Source: Baffinella frigidus
Lineage: Eukaryota; Cryptophyceae; Cryptomonadales; Baffinellaceae
Direction: 5' to 3'
Assembly (NCBI GenBank): GCA_026770585.1
Contig: MU646501.1
Coordinates: 467,660-477,973 of the forward strand
DNA: 10,314 bases
Numbering within the stretch: position 1 is the stretch's first letter; the number at the start of each line of letters is the position of its first letter. Below the pieces are notes generated by a model. The model had not been told where the DNA came from. It did no database searches and saw nothing but the letters and a program-made list of their open reading frames with translations. A program made the translations under genes and the position numbers. Positions 1 to 6,247 of this stretch are shown piece by piece.

Positions 1-12
1 AGGGTTTAGGGT

Positions 13-79
<67 letters not shown>

Positions 80-109
80 GGTTTAGGGTTTAGGGTTTAG
101 GGTTCAGGG
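1..109 (+). repeat. Degenerate telomere-type heptamer array, G-rich strand
   Basis: The stretch is an uninterrupted 7-bp tandem array. After a short lead-in, ten copies of TTGAGGG run from 12 to 81, followed by three TTTAGGG (82-102) and one TTCAGGG (103-109). TTTAGGG is the plant/green-alga type telomere unit; the TTGAGGG block is a one-base variant amplified locally. The G-rich strand reads left to right, so a chromosome end would lie to the right in a simple terminal array. It is not a simple terminus, because unique DNA follows. Confidence 0.93.
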
Positions 110-149
110 GCAGGCTCTCCCCAACAGAGCAGCATCTCCGCATGCCCGG
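110..149 (+). repeat. Non-telomeric module, copy 1
   Basis: Three words follow one another: GCAGGCTCTCC (110-120), CCAACAGAGCAGC (121-133) and CATGCCCGG (141-149). The same three words recur at 283-316 in a different order, so this is one copy of a short subtelomere-like module embedded between heptamer tracts. It has no coding potential that I can see. Confidence 0.8.
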
Positions 150-175
150 ATGGTGGTGTCCAGCAGGAGCACCTA

Positions 176-282
176 GGGGTTTTGGTTTAGGGCTCAGAGG
201 TTCTCGTGTAGGGTTGAGGGTTTAGGGTTCTCTCCTGCAGGGTTTAGGGTTTGGGGTTTAGGGTTTAGGGTTTAGGGTTAGA
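176..282 (+). repeat. Short degenerate heptamer array, G-rich strand
   Basis: TTTAGGG, TTGAGGG, TTTGGGG and shorter variants make up this tract. It is interrupted at about 228-240 by TTCTCTCCTGCAG, which resembles the flanking module. It separates the two module copies at 110-149 and 283-316. Confidence 0.85.
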
Positions 283-316
283 GCAGGCTCTCCTCATGCC
301 CGGCCAACAGAGCAGC
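283..316 (+). repeat. Non-telomeric module, copy 2, with words reordered
   Basis: GCAGGCTCTCC (283-293), CATGCCCGG (295-303) and CCAACAGAGCAGC (304-316) are exact matches to the words at 110-120, 141-149 and 121-133. The last two are swapped relative to copy 1. A simple duplication would keep the order, so a rearrangement or two independent insertions is implied. Confidence 0.8.
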
Positions 317-1169
317 CTCGATGCCTAGCAGGATAACCTACGCGCGTGCACAGGTGCAGCTCCCCCCTTTCAGGGGGGGGGGGGTACCGTGGGGGTGCAC
401 ATGCAACGGCTAGGGCGGTTCAAGGGATGGGGTTTGGTCTCTGGGCATGGGGTGAAGGAACATGGAGAAAGATGGGGAGGATGCGCAGCAGCAGCGTCTG
501 CTGGAGCAGTGGGCAATGCAAGGGGATGGCGTTGATCGCGCAGCATGCAAGCAAGAAACACGGAGCGACATCTTCCGGGCAAAAGGATCGACTTTGTCCT
601 CTTTGACAGAGCTGCAACCGTCGAGGGAACTGGCGAAAGGGGGGGCAGAACCTCATGAGTTGGGAAGGTAGAGCCGCGGTAGAGGTCGAAGACTGCCGCC
701 ATCTTGCGCCCGCACGGGGAGAAGGACACGTGCCGCGCCTCCACTCCTCGCCGCAACGACAGCTTGAGAGCAGAAGTCTTGTTCGGCGATGTGCGAGAAC
801 CGAATCTACTTTGCTGCCCAGCGAACGCCAGCATTGTGCGCTGTGCTCGTTCCCCCCCGCTTCCTCCCTTCACTTGATACCTCTGCCGCGTGCCTGTGCC
901 GACGCTCGACGCTTCCACGGTCCGTATCCCTAGTTGAGGAACAGGTAGAGATTTGTGCTCCCCAAATTTGAGCCAGGCGTAAATGCCGACTGCCAAAAAT
1001 TTAGAACGACACACTCGTGACCGACCTTCAGAACAGTCGGAATCCACTGTTACTTCTTAAGTTAACAGAGGTTCCACTTTTGCTTTGAGACGTCCCAATC
1101 TCGACTTTTGTCTCGGTGCGCAGCGCTCTGTCGAGAAGCAAGAGGAATGCATGGACCGTCATGATGGAC
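317..1169. other. Unique region without a recognisable gene
   Basis: This is mixed, moderately GC-rich sequence with no heptamer repeats. A run of six C at 362-367 and a run of twelve G at 373-384 could pair as a small hairpin. The minus strand is open for 225 codons (1047 down to 370), but the first ATG is at 834 and the residues are low-complexity (Pro, Ser, Arg rich). No domain, signal or splice structure is recognisable. Confidence 0.6.
370..834 (-). CDS. Possible hypothetical ORF, 154 aa
   Basis: This is the longest stop-free minus-strand stretch at the left of the window. The frame is open from 1047, but the only credible eukaryotic start is the ATG at 834-832, giving 154 residues. The product would be Ser/Pro/Arg-rich, ends in a Pro run encoded by the G12 tract at 373-384, and has no recognisable domain, membrane segment or catalytic motif. 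The C-terminal Pro run is simply the translation of a homopolymer, which argues against a genuine protein end. No neighbouring gene supports it. It may be a chance ORF in GC-rich sequence. Confidence 0.15.
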   Translation of the reverse strand: MLAFAGQQSRFGSRTSPNKTSALKLSLRRGVEARHVSFSPCGRKMAAVFDLYRGSTFPTHEVLPPLSPVPSTVAALSKRTKSILLPGRCRSVFLACMLRDQRHPLALPTAPADAAAAHPPHLSPCSFTPCPETKPHPLNRPSRCMCTPTVPPPP

Positions 1170-1209
1170 GTGTTCTTAAAAGTTTCCTTAAGAACAATTT
1201 TAAGAACAC
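1170..1209. repeat. Perfect 12-bp inverted repeat
   Basis: GTGTTCTTAAAA (1170-1181) and TTTTAAGAACAC (1198-1209) are exact reverse complements separated by 16 bp. The spacer carries a further CTTAAGAAC that can pair alternatively with the left arm. A 10-bp palindrome, CGTGATCACG, lies just downstream at 1217-1226. It could form a hairpin in single-stranded DNA or RNA; no function can be assigned. Confidence 0.8.
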
Positions 1210-1275
1210 CGGATTTCGTGATCACGGATGCACGTATCGCGCAAATCACGATTTCTGCACAGGTTTGACTAGGTC

Positions 1276-1358
1276 CTACCGGTAGTTTGACCCGTCTTCG
1301 ATTTACCGGTATTTATTGGTACGTACCGCTACCGGTACCTTGTCTACAGACTACCGGT
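1276..1358. repeat. Cluster of ACCGGT palindromes
   Basis: CTACCGGTAG (1276-1285), TACCGGTA (1304-1311), GGTACGTACC (1318-1327), TACCGGTA (1330-1337) and ACCGGT (1353-1358) fall within 83 bp. A further ACCGGT is at 1635-1640. The spacing is irregular (about 20-28 bp), so it is not a clean tandem repeat. It could be a binding-site cluster for a dimeric protein just upstream of the ORF at 1394, or a decayed repeat. Confidence 0.6.
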
Positions 1359-1393
1359 CACGCTGACAACCGGAACCAACTTTTTGCGACTTT

Positions 1394-1690
1394 TTGCACC
1401 CCACCCCCATTTTTTTTAACCCTGCAGGGGTGAAACGAGACAGCACTCCACACGAGGCTTTCCCTGTGAACAGATTCCTAAGTCAACCATTGGATTATTG
1501 CCCGGGAAACACGCCAAAAGTCGCGCCGCCGTCGTGCCACTTTTCAAATCAGGACTTGGAAAGGTCACAGAAGAATCTAGATTATTTTCATCTGAAAATT
1601 GCTAGGACGGTCCTACATGCAGATCCCTTCTACCACCGGTACGACCCCGTGCGGAACGGCGTGTCGTTGGCATATGTTGGGCGAAATTAA
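1394..1690 (+). CDS. Coding-like ORF without ATG, 98 codons, unknown
   Basis: The frame is open for 98 codons and ends in TAA. It contains no ATG at all: the first codon listed is TTG, so in a eukaryote it could only be an internal or terminal exon, or a gene remnant. The second half, about residues 50-98, has a balanced composition typical of a folded protein, with charged residues mixed with aromatics and hydrophobics (for example DYFHLKIARTVLHADPFYHR). No family is recognised. A palindrome cluster lies just upstream and a 21-bp inverted repeat about 90 bp downstream. Alternatives are a chance open frame or a pseudogene fragment. Confidence 0.25.
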   Translation: MHPTPIFFNPAGVKRDSTPHEAFPVNRFLSQPLDYCPGNTPKVAPPSCHFSNQDLERSQKNLDYFHLKIARTVLHADPFYHRYDPVRNGVSLAYVGRN

Positions 1691-1777
1691 AACCTAAAGG
1701 ACCTAAAGGACATGTACACCCGTTGACGCTTGGAAACTACACTCCCCTTGCCTCGTGCGGTGTTGCACACTTCCTCC

Positions 1778-1821
1778 ATGCTTCGAGGGTGTGCTTTTTT
1801 AAAAGCACACCCTCGAAGCAT
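1778..1821. repeat. Perfect 21-bp inverted repeat with 2-nt spacer
   Basis: The arms at 1778-1798 and 1801-1821 are exact reverse complements, starting ATGCTTCGAGGG and ending CCCTCGAAGCAT. The centre is a T6A4 run, so a realistic hairpin has a stem of 17 or more bp with a T/A loop. A perfect 21-bp arm is far beyond chance in 10 kb. It could be a foldback element, a transcription-terminating hairpin or a small-RNA precursor. A pyrimidine-rich stretch with CCCAACCCCC tracts follows. Confidence 0.92.
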
Positions 1822-1909
1822 AAAAACCCAACCCCCACCCCCCAACCCCCGACCTAAAGGACAACCCCAAAACCCTGCACGCCAAACCCTGCACCAACGC
1901 GGCCTCCAT

Positions 1910-1934
1910 GTACGAGCTCGTACGAAGCTTCGTA
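1910..1934. repeat. Two overlapping 14-bp palindromes
   Basis: GTACGAGCTCGTAC (1910-1923) and TACGAAGCTTCGTA (1921-1934) are both perfect palindromes and share TAC. The word GAGCTCGT recurs in the direct repeats at 2000-2045, tying the two structures together. Confidence 0.85.
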
Positions 1935-1999
1935 TGTACACTCCCCAATTTTGAGGGCATCGTGGTCTACCACAGGGTACGAGCTCCACTACGAGCCTA

Positions 2000-2088
2000 G
2001 GGCAGAGCTCGTGCGGGCAGAGCTCGTGCCCGGGCAGAGCTCGTGACCGGAGAGTTTCAGAGGAGCCCTCGATGTCCGGAGAGTTTCA
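2000..2088 (+). repeat. Short direct repeats
   Basis: GGGCAGAGCTCGTG occurs three times, at 2000-2013, 2015-2028 and 2032-2045. It is followed by CCGGAGAGTTTCA twice, at 2047-2059 and 2076-2088. Both look like local duplications by slippage. The first unit shares GAGCTCGT with the palindrome at 1910-1923. Confidence 0.85.
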
Positions 2089-2189
2089 AAGGGAGGGAGT
2101 CTAGCTCTGCCTCACCGACTATTCTCAAGTTGACACACTGGGTGCGCGGTACAAATCCGTTAACTTTGGAGCGGGCAAGAGCTACCACC

Positions 2190-2348
2190 CACACAGCGGG
2201 CTTCGAAGGGATTTTCGGCCCATTTTGGGCCGAGTTTCCGTTACCTTATCCGTAGGAACCCCCCTATGACCCTACGGGTTTCCTACGGTAGGGTCCTAGG
2301 TCTTATCGCTTAGGGGTTATTCGAAATCCCTTCGAAGTCCGCTGTGTG
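2190..2348. mobile_element. MITE-like element with 25-bp terminal inverted repeats, copy 1
   Basis: The left end (2190-2214, starting CACACAGCGGGCTTCGAAGG) and the right end (2324-2348) are reverse complements over 25 bp with one mismatch, enclosing about 160 bp. The interior holds a hairpin, CGGCCCATTTTGGGCCG (2216-2232), a 9-bp pair CCGTAGGAA/TTCCTACGG (from 2249 to 2287) and overlapping GTAGGGT/ACCCTAC words. No ORF of transposase size is present, so it would be non-autonomous. A related copy lies at 6846-6941 in the opposite orientation, which supports mobility. Imperfect pairing may continue outward into CCACC/GGTGG. I could not identify a clear target-site duplication, so the superfamily is unassigned. 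Confidence 0.7.
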
Positions 2349-2452
2349 ATTGGTGGGCAGAGATGATGTGGGTTTCCTAGGCCCTGGTGTGCAACAACCC
2401 CTGCGGGGGGTGATTCATTATTGACAGTGAATTGTTCTTGCCTTTTTTTTCG

Positions 2453-2620
2453 ATGCACAATTCTCTCTCTCTGAAAACCAAGTGGCATAGCCGGGACTTC
2501 GAGATGGTACGGTGGCTTCTCAACGAAATGCTTTCAATGCAAGCTAAGCTCAGTGTCAATGTAATCTCCCATTTGGGCACGCAGCGCCTGGTCACTAGTG
2601 GTTCAGGGATCAGGGTTTAG
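2453..2620 (+). CDS. Short coding-like ORF ending inside a telomere-type array, 55 aa
   Basis: An ATG at 2453 opens 55 codons with a plausible amphipathic, helix-like composition (for example EMVRWLLNEMLSMQAKLSVN). The last few codons and the TAG stop come from the GGTTTAG of the heptamer array that starts near 2601, so the frame is truncated by the array rather than ending naturally. This looks like a gene end cut off by repeat invasion, or a remnant exon. No family is recognised and nothing upstream (MITE at 2190-2348) supplies context. A chance ORF cannot be excluded. Confidence 0.25.
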   Translation: MHNSLSLKTKWHSRDFEMVRWLLNEMLSMQAKLSVNVISHLGTQRLVTSGSGIRV

Positions 2621-2856
2621 GGTTTAGGGTCTAGGGCTTAGGGTCTAGGGTTTAGGGTCTGGGACTTAAGGTTTAGGGTTTAGAGTTAAGGGTTCGGGGT
2701 TCAGGGTTTAGGGTTTAGGGTTTAGGGTGTAGGGTTCAGGGTTCAGGGTTCAGGGTTCAGGGTTGAGGGTTCAGGATTCAGGGTTCAGGGGTTGGGGTTT
2801 ATGGTCCAGGGTTGTAGGGTTTCGGGTGTTAGGGTTTAGGATTTAGGGTATAGGGT

Positions 2857-2902
<46 letters not shown>

Positions 2903-3876
2903 GGTATAGGGTTGAGGGTTGAGGGTTTAAATTTTGGGGATTAGTGTTGAGGTTTTAGGGGTTTAGTGTTTAGTGTTTAGTGTTTAGTGTCTAGTGCTAA
3001 GTGCTCAGTGCTGAGTGCTTAGTGCTTAGTGCTTAGTGCTTAGTGCTTAGTGCTTATTGTTGAGAGTTAAGTGCTGAGGGTTGAGGGTTTATGGTTTATG
3101 GTTTCGGGTTTCAAGTTTCGGGATTAGGGTTTAGGGTTTAGCGGTTTGGGGTTGACGGTTTAGTGTTTGGGGTTCAGGGTTTCGGGTCTAGGGTTTAGGG
3201 TTTAGGGGTTGGGGGTCAGGGTCTAGTGTTAAGTGTTTAGTGTTGGGCGTTGGGGGTCAAGGGTTGAGGGTTGAGGGTTTCGGGTTTAGGATTTGGGGTT
3301 TCGGGTCTCGGGTTTCGGGTTTAGGATTTGGGGTTTAAGGTTTGGGGTTTAGGGTGAAGGGTGCAGGGTGCAGGGTGTAGGGTTTAGGGTTGAGGGTTTA
3401 GGGTTTATGGTTTAGAGTTTAGGGTTAGGGTTAAGGGTCCAGGGTTTCGGGTTTCGGGTTGAGGGTTTAGAGTTTAGAATTTAGGGTTTAGGGGTTAGTT
3501 TTTAAATGTTGGGGTTTCGTGTTTTGGGTTTTGGATTGAGGGGTTAAGTGTTTAGTGTTGAGCGTTCACGGTTTAGTGTTTAGTGTTTAGTGTTTAGTGT
3601 TTTGTGTTTAGTGTTTAGTGTTTAGTGTTTACTGTTTACTGTTTACTGTTCAATGTTTAGTGTTTAGTTTTTAGTGTTGAGTGTTTAGTGAGTAGGGTGT
3701 AGGGTTTAGGGTTGAGTGGTAAAGGTTTAGGGTTTAGCGTTTAGGGTTCAGGATTTGGGGGTAAGAATTTAGGGTCAGGGGTTAGGTGCCAGAGTCTAGT
3801 TTTAGTGTTTAGTGTTTAGTGTGTAGGGTTGAGAGATTAGGATTGAGGGTTAAGGGTTCAGGGTTCAGGGTGTAGT
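2601..3876 (+). repeat. Long degenerate heptamer array, G-rich strand
   Basis: This is about 1.28 kb of 7-bp repeats around TTTAGGG with local variant blocks: TTCAGGG near 2727-2762, TTGAGGG near 2856-2902, TTTAGTG near 2952-2985 and 3571-3640, five CTTAGTG at 3018-3052, TTTCGGG scattered near 3285-3320, and TTTACTG near 3630-3650. The variants occupy runs rather than being mixed at random, which points to repeated local amplification. There are no long ORFs because the unit supplies TAG and TGA stops in most frames. Confidence 0.93.
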
Positions 3877-3983
3877 AGTGTGGCTGACAAGAACCCATCA
3901 GCCAGTCTCTTCACTACCAGCTTTTAGTTGAAAACTGAAACTGACTGGGGTGTGGGTACCAGTTTTTTAACCAGTTTTTAAGG

Positions 3984-4118
3984 TCAAAAATATATTTTTT
4001 CCATCCACGAACGGGGCGCAAATGGCCGTAGTTCAGTGAAATGTTGGCTATTTGCATCATGTTCAAATGTTCGGACTCTCCGTAGGACACTCTCACCAAC
4101 TTTGTCCCCAGGTTTCAT
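3984..4118 (-). CDS. Coding-like minus-strand ORF, 44 aa, possible gene remnant
   Basis: In the unique island between two arrays the minus strand reads from an ATG at 4118 (frame open from 4130, just after a TGA) to a TGA at 3984. The 44 residues are rich in mixed charged and aromatic residues (start MKPGDKVGESVLRRVRTF) with no low-complexity tract, so it resembles a piece of a real protein. It is too short to assign, has no recognised motif, and is bounded on one side by the 21-bp minisatellite and on the other by a short AT-rich stretch. Most likely it is an eroded exon or a chance frame. Confidence 0.22.
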   Translation of the reverse strand: MKPGDKVGESVLRRVRTFEHDANSQHFTELRPFAPRSWMEKIYF

Positions 4119-4121
4119 GTA

Positions 4122-4205
4122 AAACTTCACTCAGGAAGACTCAGGATTCAATGAGAACAACTCAGAATTCACTCAGGACGACTCAGGATTCCACCAACTC
4201 GACTT
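4122..4205 (+). repeat. 21-bp minisatellite, locus 1
   Basis: Units begin AGGATTC at 4143, AGAATTC at 4164 and AGGATTC at 4185, exactly 21 bp apart, with a partial unit before. They match the consensus of the larger array at 4597-4783 (AGGATTCAGTCAGGAGGACT plus C). Because 21 is a multiple of three, any frame encodes a heptapeptide repeat, here a run like RTTQDS, but there is no ATG-started gene around it. Confidence 0.85.
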
Positions 4206-4264
4206 GGTTTTGTGTAAGTGTGTGTATTGTTTGGTGCAGAGTTCGGGTTGATGGCTGGACATTT

Positions 4265-4391
4265 TGGGTTTAGTGTTTAGGGTTTGGGGTTTAGGGTTGA
4301 GAGTTTAGCGTGGAGGGTTTAGGGTTTAGGGTTCAGAGTTCAAGGTTTAAGGTTCAGGTTTCAGGGTATTGTTTCTTTGGTTTAGGGTTCC
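4265..4391 (+). repeat. Degenerate heptamer array, G-rich strand
   Basis: TTTAGTG, TTTAGGG, TTTGGGG, TTGAGAG and TTCAGGG units occur with several indels. This short array lies between the two loci of the 21-bp minisatellite and has the same polarity as the 2601-3876 array. Confidence 0.85.
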
Positions 4392-4423
4392 AATTTTAGG
4401 TCTTAAAGGACCTTATGATGGCA

Positions 4424-4466
4424 TCCTGAGTCTCCCTGTTGTCGTTCCTCCTGCCAGAATCCTGAC
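4424..4466 (-). repeat. Inverted units of the 21-bp minisatellite
   Basis: On the minus strand this stretch contains GACTCAGGATG and GTCAGGATTCTGGCAGGAGG, close to the minisatellite consensus found on the plus strand at 4143-4205 and 4597-4783. The orientation is therefore reversed here, giving inverted copies of the family on either side of about 4470-4590. Confidence 0.6.
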
Positions 4467-4538
4467 GCACTTTGTCGGTGGACCAGATTACCTTTCCTGC
4501 TTGCCTAAAGGAGTGTGGTAGATTCTTTGGTGGCGAAA

Positions 4539-4615
4539 TTTTTGTATGCTCCCCGAAAGTGTTCAGGCCACAGGAGTCAGCACTTAGGATGATCTCAGGA
4601 TTCAGTCACGAGGAC
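4539..4615 (+). repeat. About 75-bp direct duplication, copy 1
   Basis: The segment beginning TTTTTGTATGCTCCCCGAAA and continuing through a GTGTTCAGGCCACAGGAGTC word to the first minisatellite unit is repeated at 4790-4865 with a handful of substitutions. The two copies flank the minisatellite array, so array plus flank was probably duplicated and then diverged. Confidence 0.85.
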
Positions 4616-4783
4616 CCAGGATTCACTCGGGATGACTCAGGATTCAGTCAGGAGGAATCAGGATTCAGTCAGGAGGTCTCAGGATTCAGTCCGGGTGATC
4701 CAGATTCAGTCAGGAGGACTCAGGATTCAGTCAGGAGAACTCAGAAAAAAAAAGGACGACACAGGATTGAGTCAGGATGTCTT
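4597..4783 (+). repeat. 21-bp minisatellite, locus 2
   Basis: About eight to nine units of 21 bp start at 4597, 4618, 4639, 4660, 4681 and onward. They begin AGGATTCAGTCAGGAGG and end with a variable tetranucleotide such as ACTC, AATC or TCTC. A 2-bp deletion near 4702 and an A9 run at 4745-4753 shift the phase once each. One frame reads SGFSQEE-like heptapeptides and another QDSVRRT-like ones. The frame open from 4472 to 4876 only has an ATG at 4589 and is explained by the repeat, so I do not call it a gene. Confidence 0.92.
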
Positions 4784-4789
4784 TCGGGG

Positions 4790-4865
4790 TTTTTGTATTC
4801 TCCCCGAAAGTGTTCAGGCCACAGGAGTCAGCACTCAAGTTGGTCTCAGGATTCAGTCATGAGGT
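4790..4865 (+). repeat. About 75-bp direct duplication, copy 2
   Basis: This is the second copy of the 4539-4615 segment, starting TTTTTGTATTCTCCCCGAAA. It ends in a single AGGATTCAGTCATGAGG minisatellite unit that runs into the strand-switch palindrome at 4863. Confidence 0.85.
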
Positions 4866-4888
4866 TCAGGGTGTAGACACCCTGAACC
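4863..4888. repeat. Palindrome at the heptamer polarity switch
   Basis: GGTTCAGGGTGT (4863-4874) and ACACCCTGAACC (4877-4888) are perfect 12-bp reverse complements separated by AG. To the left, heptamers read G-rich (TTCAGGG); from here rightward they read C-rich (CCCTGAA, CCCTAAA). This is the exact turning point of a head-to-head telomere-repeat arrangement. Confidence 0.9.
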
Positions 4889-5764
4889 CTAAACCTTAAA
4901 ACCTAAACCCTAAACCCTAAACTTTAAATCCTAAACCCTAAACCCTGAACCCTAAATAAACCCTAAACCCTAAACCCTAAACACTGAACCCTGAACCCTA
5001 AACCCTGAACCCTAAACCCTAAACCATAAACCATAAACCCTAAACCCTAACACCCTGAACAATAAACATTAAAAACTAAAAACTAAACCCTGAACCTTAA
5101 CCCCAAACCCTACTAGACCCCAAAACCTCAACACCAAACCCCAATCACCAAACCCTCAACCCTCAAACCTCGACCCTAACCACTAAAACCCTGAACCCTA
5201 AACCCTAAACCCTAAACCCTAAACCCTAAACCCTAAAACTCACAAACTAGACCCTAAATCATCAACCTTACACCCCAAAACCCAAACCCTGAACTCTAAG
5301 CTTACCCTAAATACCAAACACCAAACCCTTAACCTCAAACCCTGAACCCTAAACCCCAAACCCCAAACCCCAAACCCCAAACCCCAAACCCCAAACCCAA
5401 AACCCAAAACACCAAACCCAAAACTCCAAACCCCAAACCCCAAACCCCAAACCCCAAACCCCAAACCCTAAACCCCAAACCCAAAACCCTAGACCCTAAA
5501 CCCTGCACTCTGAACCCTAAACCCCGAACCCCAAACCTTAAACTCTAAATCCTCACCCTAAACCCTGAACCCCACACCCAAAACCCCAAACCCTAAACCC
5601 TAAACCCTAAACCCTAAACCCGTAACCCGTAACCCGTCACCCGTCACCCGTAACTCTAAAACCTAAACCCTAAATCCCAAAACCTAAACCCTAACCCATC
5701 CTAAACCCTCAAGTCTAAACCCAAAATCTTCAACCCTAAACCCCAAACCCTAAACCCTAAACCA

Positions 5765-5795
<31 letters not shown>

Positions 5796-5855
5796 ATCCT
5801 CAACCCTCAACCCTCAACCCCAAACCCCACAGCCTAAACTCTGAACCCTAAACCC
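4877..5855 (-). repeat. Long degenerate heptamer array, C-rich on the plus strand
   Basis: About 0.98 kb of CCCTAAA-derived repeats. Local blocks include CCCTGAA near 4985-5010, six CCCCAAA at 5354-5395 with more at 5425-5465, CCCGTAA/CCCGTCA at about 5618-5650, and about seven CCCTCAA from 5769. The minus-strand frame 5464-5240 (Gly/Phe/Val/Trp-rich heptapeptides) is merely the translation of TTTGGGG repeats. The polarity is opposite to the arrays at 2601-4391. Confidence 0.93.
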
Positions 5856-6247
5856 AGCCAAGCAATCGGGCCGAGAGGCCTTCCAAACCTGACTTTCAAG
5901 CAACCCCTGCAATCTCTCGCAGTGGGAGATGGCTTTATTCAAGGGGATACATGGTTCCTGTGCTTTTTTGATGTTTCCCTTGATTTATTGATGTTTTTCT
6001 TTGCTTTATTGATGTTTTCCTACGCTTTATTGATGTCTTCCTATGCCTTATTGAACAACGGCCAACGGACTCCAGGGCATCAGTATCTCGAATGCAGGAC
6101 ACTTCGCCTCCCTGAACCTTGGTTCGTAGTTTTTTGGTTCCTGGTTCTTGGTTACCTTACAACCTAGTAGGAGGGATCGAAGATAGAGCCAGAAGACCCC
6201 CCCCCCGACGATCTTAACGATTGGTTTTTCACCAAATAATCGCGTTT
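5856..6247. other. Unique spacer, no gene recognised
   Basis: It begins where the C-rich array ends and contains the 21-bp minisatellite at 5964-6056. A frame open from 5922 to 6167 starts with GTG, not ATG, and its centre is the Leu/Phe/Met-rich translation of that minisatellite. A run of ten C sits at 6197-6206. I see no convincing gene. Confidence 0.55.
5964..6056 (+). repeat. 21-bp minisatellite of a second family
   Basis: Four and a half units recur at 5964, 5985, 6006, 6027 and 6048, each containing TTATTGATGTTTTCCTA-like sequence. Translated in one frame they give a hydrophobic heptapeptide (LLMFSYA-type). The unit is T-rich and unrelated in sequence to the AGGATTCAG family, although it has the same period. 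Confidence 0.9.

Noticed and set aside
1-109. A true chromosome terminus at the left edge
   Set aside because: The G-rich strand points inward from the left edge. A real left end would read CCCTAAA on the plus strand, and the unit is a variant block followed by unique DNA.
4472-4876. A 134-codon plus-strand frame with heptapeptide repeats
   Set aside because: It starts with TTG, its first ATG is at 4589, most of it is the 21-bp minisatellite (any frame of which repeats every seven residues), and its stop comes from the strand-switch palindrome.
5240-5464. A 74-codon minus-strand frame rich in Gly, Phe, Val and Trp
   Set aside because: It is the translation of TTTGGGG-type heptamers; a 7-bp repeat produces a periodic peptide in any open frame.
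5922-6167. An 81-codon frame with a hydrophobic Leu/Phe/Met repeat that resembles membrane segments
   Set aside because: It starts with GTG, and the hydrophobic part is the T-rich 21-bp minisatellite. Hydrophobicity follows from base composition rather than from a membrane protein.
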